The notes: a model not told the origin generated them from the sequence alone. A stretch of 36,041 nucleotides of DNA from a bacterium (GCA_025774245.1 JALGWI010000025.1:1-36041), one strand, 5' to 3'. Positions 24,174-33,223 are shown, counted from the stretch's first letter. A program made the numbers and translations.

Positions 24174-27100
24174 ATGAAGAGAGAATCGTTCCGGCGTTCT
24201 GTTCTTCCGTTCCGCTTCACGCTGATCCTCCTCACGTTGCCTCTCGCCTTCGGCCTCGTCGCGCTCCCGACCACCGTTCACGGGGACTCGCGCGACCTCG
24301 GCCTCTACTACCGCGAGGTGAGGGCGGAGGACCTCCGTCTCGTCTACTACGACCAGGCGCACGCGTACATCGTCCCGCACCTCACGCGGTGCTTCGAGAA
24401 CTCCCTCCGCTTCCACAAGAAGCTCTTCGACTACACGCCGACCGAAGACGTGACCGTGACGCTCCAGGACTTCGACGACTACGGGTATGCCGGGACCACC
24501 ACGATCCCCTACAACTACATCACCCTCGGCATCGAGCCCTTCGAGTACGTCTTCGACACGTGCCCGACGAACGAGCGGCTGAACTGGGTGACGAGCCACG
24601 AGCTCGTTCACGTTGTCGCTTGCGACCAGGCCATCGGCGTCGACAGGTTCTTCCGGTCCGCGTTTCTCGGGAAGGTCGCCGTCTCCGCGGACGACCCGGT
24701 CTCCATCATCTACAGCTACCTCACGAGCCCGAGGTACTACTCCCCGCGCTGGTACCACGAGGGCATCGCGGTCTTCCTCGAGACGTGGATGGCCGGCGGA
24801 ATCGGACGCGCGCAGAGCGGCTACGACGAGATGGTCTTCCGCACGATGGTCCGCGACGGAAGCTTCTTCTACGACATCGTCGGCCTCGAGTCGGAGGGCA
24901 CGACGATCGATTTCCAGACGGGGCGCGTGTCGTACCTGTACGGCACGCGCTTCGTGAGCTACCTCGCGTACCTCTACGGCCCGGAGAAGATCATCAAGTG
25001 GTTCCGGAGGTCGGAAGGCTCCAGACGCTACTTCTCCACGCAGTTCAAGAACGTCTACGGCCTGTCGCTCGACGACGAGTGGCGCAAGTGGGTCGCGTGG
25101 GAGCACGAGTGGCAGTCGGCGAACCTCGACTCGATCCGCCGGCACCCGCTCACGCCCCAGCGCAGGCTATCGGAGCGCGCGCTGGGCTCGGTGTCCCGGC
25201 AGTTCTTCAATCCGGAGACGCGGAAGCTCTACGCGGCCGTGCAGTACCCGGGCGACTTCGCGCACATCGCTGAGTTCGACATCGACACGGGCGAGGGCCG
25301 GAAGCTCTGCGACATCGACACGCCCGCCACCTACTACGTCGCGCACATGGCCTACGACTCGGCGAACTCGCTGATCTACTTCACGACCCAGAACAGCCGC
25401 CGCTGGCGCCATCTGAACCGGGTCGACATCGAGACGGGCGAGGTCCACGTGCTTCAGAGGAACATCCGAACCGGCGACATCGCGCTCAACCCAACCGACG
25501 GGTCGATCTGGGGCGTGCAGCATCACAACGGCAAATCGAGGCTCGTCCGCCTCTACGAGCCCTGGGAGCGCTGGCAGGAGATCCTCGTCCTCCCGTACGG
25601 AAAGGACATCTTCGACATCGACATCTCCCCCGATGGACAGTACCTCTCGGCGACGCTCGTCGAGATCAGCGGGCGCCAGTGGCTCATCCGGATGGACGTT
25701 GCGAAGCTCATGGCATGGGACAGCTCGTACGATGTGCTGTACGAGTTCACCGACAACTCCGCGTCGAACTTCGTGCACTCCCCCGACGGGAGGTACCTCT
25801 ACGGAACGTCCTTCTACACGGGCATCTCGAACGTCTTCCGGTACGATCTGGAGGAAGGTGATGTCGACGCCATCTCGAACTGCGAGACGGGGTACTTCCG
25901 TCCGATCGTGGCGTCGGCCGATTCCCTCATCGCTTTCGAGTACACCGGCGACGGGTTCGTCCCGGTCATGATCCCCGACGAGCCGATCGAGGACGTGAGC
26001 CCCGTCAGGTACCTCGGCAGCTCCATAGCGCAGGAGCGCCCCATCGTGCAGGACTGGATTCTCGGCTCCCCGGCCGACGTCGAGGTCGACTCGCTCGCGC
26101 TCGTGCCGGAGCCCTACAGCGGCATCGGCAGCCTCGGGATCGCGTCGGGCTACCCCATCGTCGAATCGTACAAGGACCGCACGTCCATCGGCGCCAAGCT
26201 CAACTTCAGTGACCCGGTCTTTCTCTACAGCCTCGACCTGGCTCTCTCGTACTCGCCGGCGGAAGAGCTCGCGGCGGACGAGAAGCTGCACGCGCGCTTC
26301 AACTTCCGACACGACCGCTGGCGGCTCCACGGCGCGTACAACCGCGCCGACTTCTACGACTTCTTCGGCCCGACGAAGACGGCCAGGAAGGGGTACTCAC
26401 TCGGCGGGAGTTTCTCCGGCAAGATCATCGACGACGCGCCCGTCTCGCTCGGATATGGGCTCGGTCTCACGGGGTATTGGGGACTCGAGGTGCTGCCGGA
26501 CGCTCAGAACATCGCGACCACGTACGACAACTTCCTCGCCGGCAACGCCGAGATCCGGTACGCGAAGCTTGCCAGCACGATCGGAGCGATCGAGGCGGAG
26601 AAGGGATACATGGCCAAGCTCGTCTCGTCTGGAACCTACGTCCGTGGCGACGCCTTCCCGCAGTTCCGCACCGATCTCGCGTTCGGCTTTCTGACGCCGA
26701 TCGAGCACTCGGCGATCTGGCTGCACTTCTCGGGAGGGAACTCGATCGGCCCGAGGGACGAGCCGTTCGCCAACTTCTTCTTCGGGGGGTTCGGGAACAA
26801 CACGGTCGATCACCGATCGGTCAACCGCTACAGGCGACACTACAGCTTCCCGGGGAAGCCGCTCAACAGCATCGCCGGGAGAAACTACGCGAAGGGCATG
26901 ATCGAGTGGACGTTGCCTCCGATCAGGTTCAAGCGCTTCGGGTTCCCCGGTTTCTACGCCAACTGGGCGCGCCTTACGTTCTTCTCCAAGGGAATCATCA
27001 CGAACATCGACTACGAACCGTGGCAGCAGCGGGTCGCCGACGTCGGCGCGCAGCTCAACGTTCAACTCGTGCTCTTCTCCTCCATGCCGTCGACCCTCTC

Positions 27101-27179
27101 GTTCGGCTACGCCATCGCCGACGAGTGGGGCTGGGAGACGACGGACGAGTGGATGTTCTCCCTGAAGATCCTCCGATGA
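24174..27179 (+). CDS. HExxH metallopeptidase-propeller-outer-membrane-barrel protein
   Basis: A 1001-residue exported protein. The ATG at 24174 follows AGGGGGG; the frame is open to 24102, but that start lacks a signal. A signal peptide comes first (FRFTLILLTLPLAFGLVALP). Residues about 40-320 form a gluzincin-like peptidase: SHELVH (HELVH 142-146) with YHEGIAVFLE further on, Glu196 being the likely third zinc ligand. Residues about 335-605 are a TolB/PD40-like propeller (YSTSPDG-type turns such as DISPDGQYLSATL and VHSPDGRYLYGTS). From about 660 to the end, alternating strands (SIGAKLNFSDPVFLYSLDLALSY, RFNFRHDRWRLHGAYNR) look like an outer-membrane beta-barrel. The protease would then be displayed on the cell surface or in the periplasm, tethered to the barrel. 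The gene is followed 7 bases later by the PrsW-like gene. Confidence 0.82.
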   Translation: MKRESFRRSVLPFRFTLILLTLPLAFGLVALPTTVHGDSRDLGLYYREVRAEDLRLVYYDQAHAYIVPHLTRCFENSLRFHKKLFDYTPTEDVTVTLQDFDDYGYAGTTTIPYNYITLGIEPFEYVFDTCPTNERLNWVTSHELVHVVACDQAIGVDRFFRSAFLGKVAVSADDPVSIIYSYLTSPRYYSPRWYHEGIAVFLETWMAGGIGRAQSGYDEMVFRTMVRDGSFFYDIVGLESEGTTIDFQTGRVSYLYGTRFVSYLAYLYGPEKIIKWFRRSEGSRRYFSTQFKNVYGLSLDDEWRKWVAWEHEWQSANLDSIRRHPLTPQRRLSERALGSVSRQFFNPETRKLYAAVQYPGDFAHIAEFDIDTGEGRKLCDIDTPATYYVAHMAYDSANSLIYFTTQNSRRWRHLNRVDIETGEVHVLQRNIRTGDIALNPTDGSIWGVQHHNGKSRLVRLYEPWERWQEILVLPYGKDIFDIDISPDGQYLSATLVEISGRQWLIRMDVAKLMAWDSSYDVLYEFTDNSASNFVHSPDGRYLYGTSFYTGISNVFRYDLEEGDVDAISNCETGYFRPIVASADSLIAFEYTGDGFVPVMIPDEPIEDVSPVRYLGSSIAQERPIVQDWILGSPADVEVDSLALVPEPYSGIGSLGIASGYPIVESYKDRTSIGAKLNFSDPVFLYSLDLALSYSPAEELAADEKLHARFNFRHDRWRLHGAYNRADFYDFFGPTKTARKGYSLGGSFSGKIIDDAPVSLGYGLGLTGYWGLEVLPDAQNIATTYDNFLAGNAEIRYAKLASTIGAIEAEKGYMAKLVSSGTYVRGDAFPQFRTDLAFGFLTPIEHSAIWLHFSGGNSIGPRDEPFANFFFGGFGNNTVDHRSVNRYRRHYSFPGKPLNSIAGRNYAKGMIEWTLPPIRFKRFGFPGFYANWARLTFFSKGIITNIDYEPWQQRVADVGAQLNVQLVLFSSMPSTLSFGYAIADEWGWETTDEWMFSLKILR

Positions 27180-27186
27180 GGGCGGA

Positions 27187-28194
27187 ATGAGCTTCCCTTT
27201 CAGAATCATCCTCACCGTCCTCCCGGTCATCACCTTCCTGGTGTCGCTCGTATTCCTCGACAGCTACAAGCTGGTGCGGCTCCCCGCCGTCCTCCTAGCC
27301 CTGCTGCTCGGATGCGGCGCCGCGTTCGCGAGCCTGTTCGTGAACGTGCGGCTCCTGGACATCCTCCCGTGGGACTACGTGACCTATGCGCGTTCCCTCG
27401 GGCCCGTCGTCGAGGAGATCCTGAAGGCGGCCTACCTCGTGTTCCTCGTCAGATCGAAGCGCGTGGCGTTCCCCGTGGACGCCGCGATCCTCGGCTTCAC
27501 GATCGGGGCCGGGTTCGCGGTCGTCGAGAACGTCTACTTCCTGAACGCCTGCCCCCTGAGTCCTTTCGCCTGCGCGCTCCGGGGCTTCGGGACCGCAGTG
27601 ATGCACGGCGGAGCCACGGCGCTCTTCGGAATTGTCGCCCTGAGCCTCTCCGAGAGATACGTGACGACCGGCTGGAAGGCGCTCCTCCCCGCGCTCGGGA
27701 TCGCGTTCCTGCTGCACTCGCTCTTCAACATCCTGCTCATCTCGCCGGCGCTCACGGTCGTCGGCCTCGTGATCGTGCTCCCGCTGGTCTTCCTGGTCGC
27801 GTTCCACCAGAGCGAGAAGACGCTTCGGAACTGGATCGGGGTTGGACTCGACACCGACGCCGACCTCCTCGCCATCATCAACAAGGGCGGAATCTCGGAC
27901 TCCCACATCGGGAAGTACCTCTCGTCCCTGAAGGAGCACTTCCCACCCGAGATCGTCGCCGACATGCTGTGCCTCCTGAGGCTCCACGCCGAGCTCTCGA
28001 TCAAGGCGAAGGGGACGCTTCTTATGAAGGAGGCAGGGTTCGAGGTGCCGCCCGATCCCGAGGCGATCGCGAAGCTCGAGGAGCTGAAGTTCCTCGAGAA
28101 GAGCATCGGCAAGACGGGCATGCTCGCCATGGCCCCGTTCCTCCGCTGGAGGACGAGGGACCTCTGGCAGCTGCACATGATCAGGATGAAGTAG
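27187..28194 (+). CDS. prsW: PrsW-type glutamic intramembrane protease
   Basis: A 335-residue polytopic membrane protein. The family motifs are present: VVEEILKAAYLVF (Glu76-Glu77), GFTIGAGFAVVENVYF (Glu114), MHGGATALFG (His140) and LLHSLFNILL (His177), spread over about eight transmembrane helices in the first 210 residues. In Bacillus subtilis PrsW starts the degradation of the anti-sigma RsiW, releasing an ECF sigma factor. A tail of about 130 residues (KTLRNWIGVGLDTDADLL ... LHMIRMK) is cytoplasmic and longer than usual. It begins 7 bases after the HExxH protein, so the two are co-transcribed; a terminator follows at 28249. A link to the membrane anti-sigma at 20352 is inference. Confidence 0.85.
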   Translation: MSFPFRIILTVLPVITFLVSLVFLDSYKLVRLPAVLLALLLGCGAAFASLFVNVRLLDILPWDYVTYARSLGPVVEEILKAAYLVFLVRSKRVAFPVDAAILGFTIGAGFAVVENVYFLNACPLSPFACALRGFGTAVMHGGATALFGIVALSLSERYVTTGWKALLPALGIAFLLHSLFNILLISPALTVVGLVIVLPLVFLVAFHQSEKTLRNWIGVGLDTDADLLAIINKGGISDSHIGKYLSSLKEHFPPEIVADMLCLLRLHAELSIKAKGTLLMKEAGFEVPPDPEAIAKLEELKFLEKSIGKTGMLAMAPFLRWRTRDLWQLHMIRMK

Positions 28195-28248
28195 GAACAG
28201 AACAGCCCGCCGGCATCAGGGGGCTTCGTCAGAGGGTCTCACCGAAGC

Positions 28249-28278
28249 GCCCCCGCGAGGATCGCGGGGGCTTTCTCG
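28249..28278 (+). terminator. Intrinsic terminator of the 24174-28194 operon
   Basis: GCCCCCGCGA / TCGCGGGGGC is a perfect 10-bp stem with a 3-nt loop, followed by TTTCTCG. It lies 55 bases after the prsW-like stop and just before the end of the convergent transporter gene. Confidence 0.75.
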
Positions 28279-28291
28279 TGGATCCGTCCGC

Positions 28292-29230
28292 CTACGCCGG
28301 CGGAGGCATCACCCGCTCCCCCAGGATCCGCCTGTGGTTGTAGATCGCGGCGATGACGATGAGCGCGCTCCCGACGAGACTCAGAGGATCCGGAAGCTCC
28401 GACCAGAGGACGAACCCGATGAGGAGCGCGAACACGACGTGGGAGTAGTTGTAGATCGAGATCTTGGTCGCCGGCGCCTGGTGGTACGCGAACGTCAGAC
28501 AGAACTGCCCGATCGTCGCGAGGACCCCGGCCAGAAGGAGCGCCAACAGCTCCGGCTGTGCGGGCCGGACGTAGTGCACGGCCATCGGCGGGATCATCGC
28601 CACTGTCGAGACGAGCGCGAAATAGAAGACGATCTTGTACGGCGGCTCCTTCCCCCTGAGCGAGCGGACCACGATGTACGCGCTCCCGGACGCCGCCGCG
28701 GAGAGGAACCCTCCGAGAGCCGGGAGCGCCTTGAAGTCGAGCTGCGGCTTGATGACGAGAATCGCGCCCACGAAGGCCGCCGCGAGCGCGGGGACGACGT
28801 AGCGGGAGAGCCGCTCCTTGAGGAAGAGCGGCGCAAGCATGATCACGAAGAACGGCGAGAGCTTGTTCAGTATCGTCGCATCGGCGAGCGTCAGGTTCTG
28901 GATCGCGTAGAAGTAGAGCGTCATGGCCGTCGTGCCGAAGATGCCCCGGAGGATGAGGAGGCGCGTGCGCGGGTTCCACACGAACGGGTTCTGGTGACTC
29001 CTGAGCGCGACGGCTCCCATCAGGGCGAGCGAGACGATGCTCCGGAAGAACACCTTCTCGTAGACGGGCAGGGTGGTGAGCCGGACGATCGTACCGACGA
29101 TCGAGAAACACGCCCCCGACACGAGGATCAGGAGCACCGCTCGCGTCGGGTGATCGACGGTAACGGGCCTGTGGCCGAACTGCCGTTCCCTGGGGCGGTC
29201 GGTCTGTGATCCGGTGGTGGTCTCGGGCAA
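28292..29230 (-). CDS. EamA/DMT-family membrane transporter
   Basis: A 312-residue inner-membrane protein with ten predicted helices in two EamA repeats (about 30-160 and 170-300). The first carries RAVLLILVSGACFSIVGTIV, VFFRSIVSLALM and NKLSPFFVIMLAPLFLKERLS. The second carries GQFCLTFAYHQAPATKISIY and FVLWSELPDPLSLVGSALIV. Such proteins export or take up small metabolites; the substrate cannot be told. The start is a TTG at 29230, with GAGGGAG 8 nt upstream overlapping the stop of the preceding gene (gap 13 bases), so translation is probably coupled to the dehalogenase-like gene. Confidence 0.85.
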   Translation of the reverse strand: MPETTTGSQTDRPRERQFGHRPVTVDHPTRAVLLILVSGACFSIVGTIVRLTTLPVYEKVFFRSIVSLALMGAVALRSHQNPFVWNPRTRLLILRGIFGTTAMTLYFYAIQNLTLADATILNKLSPFFVIMLAPLFLKERLSRYVVPALAAAFVGAILVIKPQLDFKALPALGGFLSAAASGSAYIVVRSLRGKEPPYKIVFYFALVSTVAMIPPMAVHYVRPAQPELLALLLAGVLATIGQFCLTFAYHQAPATKISIYNYSHVVFALLIGFVLWSELPDPLSLVGSALIVIAAIYNHRRILGERVMPPPA

Positions 29231-29243
29231 CTCGGCGGCTCCC

Positions 29244-30602
29244 TCAGGAGGTCACGGACGTGCGGCGCTCGTCTGCCGGCTCTTCGACCGTTGGTTCGTC
29301 GGCCGGCGGCTCCGCGGTCGGTGGCTCCGCGCTCTCCGACTCCCCCGTCGCCGACTCCCCCGCCGGCGGCGGGGTCGGTGTCGAGGGGTTCGACGTGGGC
29401 GCATCGATGAACTCCGGGCGCGGGCCGGGCCTGTACCCGCCGCTTCCGTAGAAGAGCTTGTCCCCGAGCACCATGAGGGATTGGTGCGGCCCCCTGATGC
29501 CCGCCAGGGTCGCCATGAGCCGGTGGAACCGCGTCGCGGGCTTCGTCCACGGGCAGCTCGCGAGGCAGATGCTGCAGTCGGTCCCGACGTTGTTCCAGAA
29601 GCGGTAGCAGCTCTCGGCGTCCATCTGCCACTTCATGATCCCGTTGGACTCCGTCTTGGCGCCCGTCGGGATCGCGCCGGACGGACAGTTCTCCGCGCAG
29701 ATCCTGCACCTCTCGCAGAACGACTGGATACCGAGGTCGACCGGATCGTCGTGCTCGAGCGGCATGTCGGTCGTCACGACGGCGAGACGCACGCCGAGCC
29801 CCATCTCCCGCGTCAGGAGAAACCCCGCGCGCGAAAGCTCGCCGAGGCCGCAATCGACGGCGACCGGTACCGCGAGGACCCGGTAGTTGTAGACGTGGTG
29901 GGCCCGCGCCGAGTACCCGAGATGCCGGATGTAGCGGGCCAGCTGAACCGAGACCCACGCGCCGAGCCCGTATCCGCGAACGGTCGCGAGCAGGACCGGG
30001 AACTCCGGCGCGCTCCGCACGAGGTCGTCCGGCATGCGAAAGCCGAGAGCGATCGCGCTCGTGTGGCTCCGGAGATCGACGGGGGTTCCCCAACGCTCGA
30101 AGCCCTCGTGGTTCCCGAGCGAACGTCCGACGTGGCTGTGCACCCACTCCTGCCGGAGCGGCCCGACCCCGGCGAGATCGGCTCCGATCACCTTCGCGAA
30201 CTCCTTCACCTTCAGCGCGGCGCGCGCGGGCGCCATCTCGACGCGCGAGGGCGCGGGTTCCCCGTCGACGGCGGAGTCCGCCGCGAGCGTCCGGATCGAC
30301 GCGATGACCGCGGAGTACATGTGCGCGTCGTCGCCGGCCCTCGACGCCAGGCCGGGCATCCCGGCAATCTCCGTGTCGATCTCGAGCTGGTCCTGGTGCG
30401 ACCCGTAGTACTCCGTGAACTCGGGCGTGCCCTTCCCGAAGTACCGGTGCAGGTCGTGACGGGCGAACACCGTCTCGCGCTCGTCCCTGCGCGGGACCTC
30501 ACCGACACGGTCGGTCTCGTACGTCGGCACCGCCGTGCGGCCGGGCAGCCGCAGGAGCCGGGCCAGCGCGCTTCTCGGGCGGAACTCACGGGTCGAAGCC
30601 AC
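29244..30602 (-). CDS. Reductive-dehalogenase-like 4Fe-4S protein
   Basis: A 452-residue protein. The GTG at 30602 has GGAGAG upstream. The C-terminal part carries two ferredoxin-like clusters, CERCRICAENCP (Cys296, 299, 302, 306) and CSICLASCPW (Cys343, 346, 350, with Cys332 before it). This is the order seen in RdhA reductive dehalogenases and in epoxyqueuosine reductase (QueG), both corrinoid enzymes. The upstream region (GYGLGAWVSVQLARYIRHLGY ... PVAVDCGLGELSRAGFLLTREMGLGVRLAVVTTD) matches the RdhA catalytic domain better than QueG. There is no twin-arginine signal, so it is probably cytoplasmic. The last about 55 residues are an acidic Pro/Glu/Thr tail. It is transcribed with the transporter at 28292. 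The substrate is unknown. Confidence 0.82.
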   Translation of the reverse strand: MASTREFRPRSALARLLRLPGRTAVPTYETDRVGEVPRRDERETVFARHDLHRYFGKGTPEFTEYYGSHQDQLEIDTEIAGMPGLASRAGDDAHMYSAVIASIRTLAADSAVDGEPAPSRVEMAPARAALKVKEFAKVIGADLAGVGPLRQEWVHSHVGRSLGNHEGFERWGTPVDLRSHTSAIALGFRMPDDLVRSAPEFPVLLATVRGYGLGAWVSVQLARYIRHLGYSARAHHVYNYRVLAVPVAVDCGLGELSRAGFLLTREMGLGVRLAVVTTDMPLEHDDPVDLGIQSFCERCRICAENCPSGAIPTGAKTESNGIMKWQMDAESCYRFWNNVGTDCSICLASCPWTKPATRFHRLMATLAGIRGPHQSLMVLGDKLFYGSGGYRPGPRPEFIDAPTSNPSTPTPPPAGESATGESESAEPPTAEPPADEPTVEEPADERRTSVTS

Positions 30603-30713
30603 GACACTCTCCGGATCGGGAAGAAGGCACCATCACTCAGATTGAGGGCCCGTTCGCTAAACGACCCCGGCAGGTTCGCGCCGCGGTTGATCGAGCGGGC
30701 GGCGGCAGCCCCA

Positions 30714-30741
30714 TTGACAGTCTCACCCACGGTGGTAGGAT
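30714..30741 (+). promoter_or_regulatory. Sigma-70 promoter for the small WGR-tail gene
   Basis: TTGACA (30714-30719, perfect), a 16-bp spacer and TAGGAT (30736-30741), about 130 bases upstream of the start at 30873. The layout matches the promoter at 33468. Confidence 0.65.
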
Positions 30742-30872
30742 GAGTCAAGAGGCCGAACGCGAGCGAACGAGCGAGCGCCGCGCCCCGATCCGCGATCAGT
30801 CGCGGAGGGATCCCCCGCGCTCCCTGATGCCGACGCCTCGCCCGGTCGCCCGCTGGTGAAAGGAGGCGACCA

Positions 30873-31358
30873 ATGCTGACGGCTACCCTCTCGCCGTTCC
30901 CTCGGACCGCCCTCGTCTGCGCCTGGTGTGTGGCGCTCGCTGGGCTCCTCGCACCCACTGCCCAGGCCGTCATTTCATCGGTGGACATCGTCCCTGCGAA
31001 CCCGACCGACGTCGATCCCGTCTCCGTGCACGTCTACGGGTGGTTCGCGGACTCGTGCTGGAGCGTCGACACCTACGAATGCACCGCTGGAGGAGGCGCA
31101 CTCGCGATCGACATCCATGCGTACGATGAATGGATGCCGGGGTACGTCTGCCTCATGGTCATCATCCCCTACGGGATCACGTGCGAGTTCGGCGTGCTTC
31201 CGGCCGGCGACTACGTCCTCACGGTCACCGAAGATCACTCCTCGCTCCGCGACCCGTTCCCCAACGTGGTCGTCGTGGAGTTCGACGTTACGGACTTCAC
31301 ACCCGTCGAACCTCTGACCTGGGGACGCATCAAGGGGCTCTACCAGCCGGGCGCGTGA
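30873..31358 (+). CDS. Small exported protein with WGR tail
   Basis: A 161-residue exported protein of unknown function. The ATG at 30873 follows AAAGGAGG and opens a signal peptide (about 1-32, ending LAPTAQA). The mature chain of about 129 residues looks like one Ig-like beta domain (SVDIVPANPTDVDPVSVHVY ... GDYVLTVTEDHSS ... VVVVEFDV) with two Cys in the first half and two in the second half. It ends VEPLTWGRIKGLYQPGA: the same tail as three other exported proteins, but with Gln for the last Arg and three extra residues. It is preceded by a strong promoter and followed by a strong terminator, so it is a single-gene unit. Confidence 0.82.
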   Translation: MLTATLSPFPRTALVCAWCVALAGLLAPTAQAVISSVDIVPANPTDVDPVSVHVYGWFADSCWSVDTYECTAGGGALAIDIHAYDEWMPGYVCLMVIIPYGITCEFGVLPAGDYVLTVTEDHSSLRDPFPNVVVVEFDVTDFTPVEPLTWGRIKGLYQPGA

Positions 31359-31383
31359 CGGCGTTCCAGATCGAGAATCAAAG

Positions 31384-31412
31384 GAGGGGGTGGGCTCCGT
31401 GCCCACCCCCTC
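31384..31412. terminator. Bidirectional terminator between convergent genes
   Basis: GAGGGGGTGGGC / GCCCACCCCCTC is a perfect 12-bp stem with a 5-nt loop, lying 25 bases after the rightward stop and 32 bases before the leftward gene's stop. On the minus strand it is followed by CTTTGATT, on the plus strand by TCTGC. Confidence 0.7.
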
Positions 31413-31444
31413 TCTGCAAACCCATCATGTCGCTCGTGGCGCCA

Positions 31445-33223
31445 CTACTTCAGAAGCGTCATCTTGGCGAGCTGCGACTCCGTTCCGCCGACGTTGAGCT
31501 TGGCGAAGTAGATGCCGCTCGGGAGATCGTTGCCGGCGTTGTCTTTCCCGTCGAACGTGACGTGGTGCTCACCCGGTCCGTACGTCTCGCCATCGACCAA
31601 GTGCCTCACGACACGGCCGCCCGGCGACACGATCGTGAGATCGACCGGGAGGGCCGAAGCGAGCGCGAAGCGCACCGTCGTCTTCGGGTTGAACGGGTTG
31701 GGATAGTTCGGGTAGAGCCTCATCATCCCGTAGTCGGGGATCCCCTCGACGCCGGAGCTCGGCTCGGAGAAGAGCTGGTAGCTGTAGCTCTTGGCTGTGC
31801 CCGACCACTCGCAGTTCGCGAACGAGAGGCCCATCTCGCTGATGTCGCTGAACGGGTAATCGAGGACCTTCTCGCCGTGGCCGCTCGCGTCGACCTCAAC
31901 CTCGTCGAACACGAGGATTCCGCCCGCCTTCTCGACGATGAGCTGCGGACGGAAATCGATGCCCGCGGCGCCGTCGAACACGATCTTCGGATAATCGGCC
32001 AGCGTGTTCGTGTGATGGTGCCTCGCGAACTTCGTCGCGAGGTGCGGCACGGTGCTCGATCTCAACACGCCGAGCCCCGAGACGTTGAGCCAGATCGCCG
32101 CCGTGTTGTATTCCGGACCGTCAGAGTAGCCGAACGGCGGCAAGGCCCTGGCGCCCGTCAGGTAGTTCCAGTGCGTCCACATCGCGTAGTACGAAGACAG
32201 GTCCATCCCCTGCGTGCCGACGATGTAATCGTAGCTCTGGAGCATTCCCCATCCCGTATGCGTCGCCCGCCACGTCCAGAAATCGACGATCAGCTGATTC
32301 CCCCACATCTCGCTCATGCACAGCTGCCAGATGCAGTCCTCGTAGCTTCCCGTGCCGCCCGAATCGAGCGAGACGTTCGGCTGCGTGAGCGGGCTGCCGG
32401 CGCCACCGACGTACCAGTGGTAGTCGTTCGTCGCAGGATAGACGACTTCCTCGGCCCACGTGGCGTCGACCTCGACCCAGCCGCCCTCGCTCCAGTGGCT
32501 CCCTGTGTACTGGCTCGCGTGCTTGAACTCGTGCGCGCACGTGACCTTGGCAGCGCCCTTCTGGTCGCCGTCGGGGTCGTCGTTCGTCGGGAAGCTGAGG
32601 AAGTTATTGTGAAGGACGATGCGCGTCGTGCCCGCCGTCGGCTGCGTGTAGCCGTAGTAGGGCATATCCTCGAAGCTGACCAGATAGTACCCCGCGGTGA
32701 GGCCGGGGGCCCTGAAGCCGAGATCGGTGATCTCGACCTGCCAGGAGTAGTCCATGTAGTCCGCGCACCATTCGACGAAGTCCGGGACGCCGTTCGAGTT
32801 CAGATCCTCGGGCGGGACCGCGTTTCCACCGGTGGTGTAGTATGTAAGTTTGAAGTGCCCGCTCGGGGAGATGAAGATCGCCCGAGCGTCGAAGGGGGCA
32901 TCGAGGTACTCCTCGAGCACCGACTTCGCCTCGTCGCTCACCTCGGGGTTCGTCTGGATCGAGTGGATGAGCATCGTGGCGCTCTTCCCCGGGGTCTCGT
33001 CCTCGACCAGGAACCGCTCGTCGACGCGTGACCGATCGAAAATGTGGTAGATCCTGTTGAGGGCGGCCTCATCGGAACTGAGCACTCCCTCAGCTTCGGC
33101 GGCGCCGATCTTCGCCAGTGTGGGCGACGCCAAATACATCGACTCGATCTGCCGGGCCGGGGCAACAGCGGCCGTGAGGACCAGCAGGGCAGTCAGGACG
33201 AGCACAAGCGACGAAAATCGCAT
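31445..33223 (-). CDS. MXAN_6640-like secreted metalloprotease with FlgD-type C-terminal domain
   Basis: A 592-residue exported protein. The ATG at 33223 follows GAGGAGGAAG and a signal peptide (MRFSSLVLVLTALLVLTAAVAPA) comes first. An N-terminal region of about 130 residues precedes a DLNSNGVPDFVE calcium-type motif. The zinc-binding HEFKH is at 231-235 in TCAHEFKHASQY, followed by WVEVDATWAEEVVYP with a likely third ligand Glu. This order is that of the MXAN_6640 family of putative metalloproteases. The last about 85 residues form a FlgD/type IX-like domain (YPNYPNPFNPKTTVRF ... SGIYFAKLNVG ... KMTLLK). It is probably secreted and attached to the surface. It has a good sigma-70 promoter and is divergent from the beta-helix WGR gene. 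Confidence 0.85.
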   Translation of the reverse strand: MRFSSLVLVLTALLVLTAAVAPARQIESMYLASPTLAKIGAAEAEGVLSSDEAALNRIYHIFDRSRVDERFLVEDETPGKSATMLIHSIQTNPEVSDEAKSVLEEYLDAPFDARAIFISPSGHFKLTYYTTGGNAVPPEDLNSNGVPDFVEWCADYMDYSWQVEITDLGFRAPGLTAGYYLVSFEDMPYYGYTQPTAGTTRIVLHNNFLSFPTNDDPDGDQKGAAKVTCAHEFKHASQYTGSHWSEGGWVEVDATWAEEVVYPATNDYHWYVGGAGSPLTQPNVSLDSGGTGSYEDCIWQLCMSEMWGNQLIVDFWTWRATHTGWGMLQSYDYIVGTQGMDLSSYYAMWTHWNYLTGARALPPFGYSDGPEYNTAAIWLNVSGLGVLRSSTVPHLATKFARHHHTNTLADYPKIVFDGAAGIDFRPQLIVEKAGGILVFDEVEVDASGHGEKVLDYPFSDISEMGLSFANCEWSGTAKSYSYQLFSEPSSGVEGIPDYGMMRLYPNYPNPFNPKTTVRFALASALPVDLTIVSPGGRVVRHLVDGETYGPGEHHVTFDGKDNAGNDLPSGIYFAKLNVGGTESQLAKMTLLK

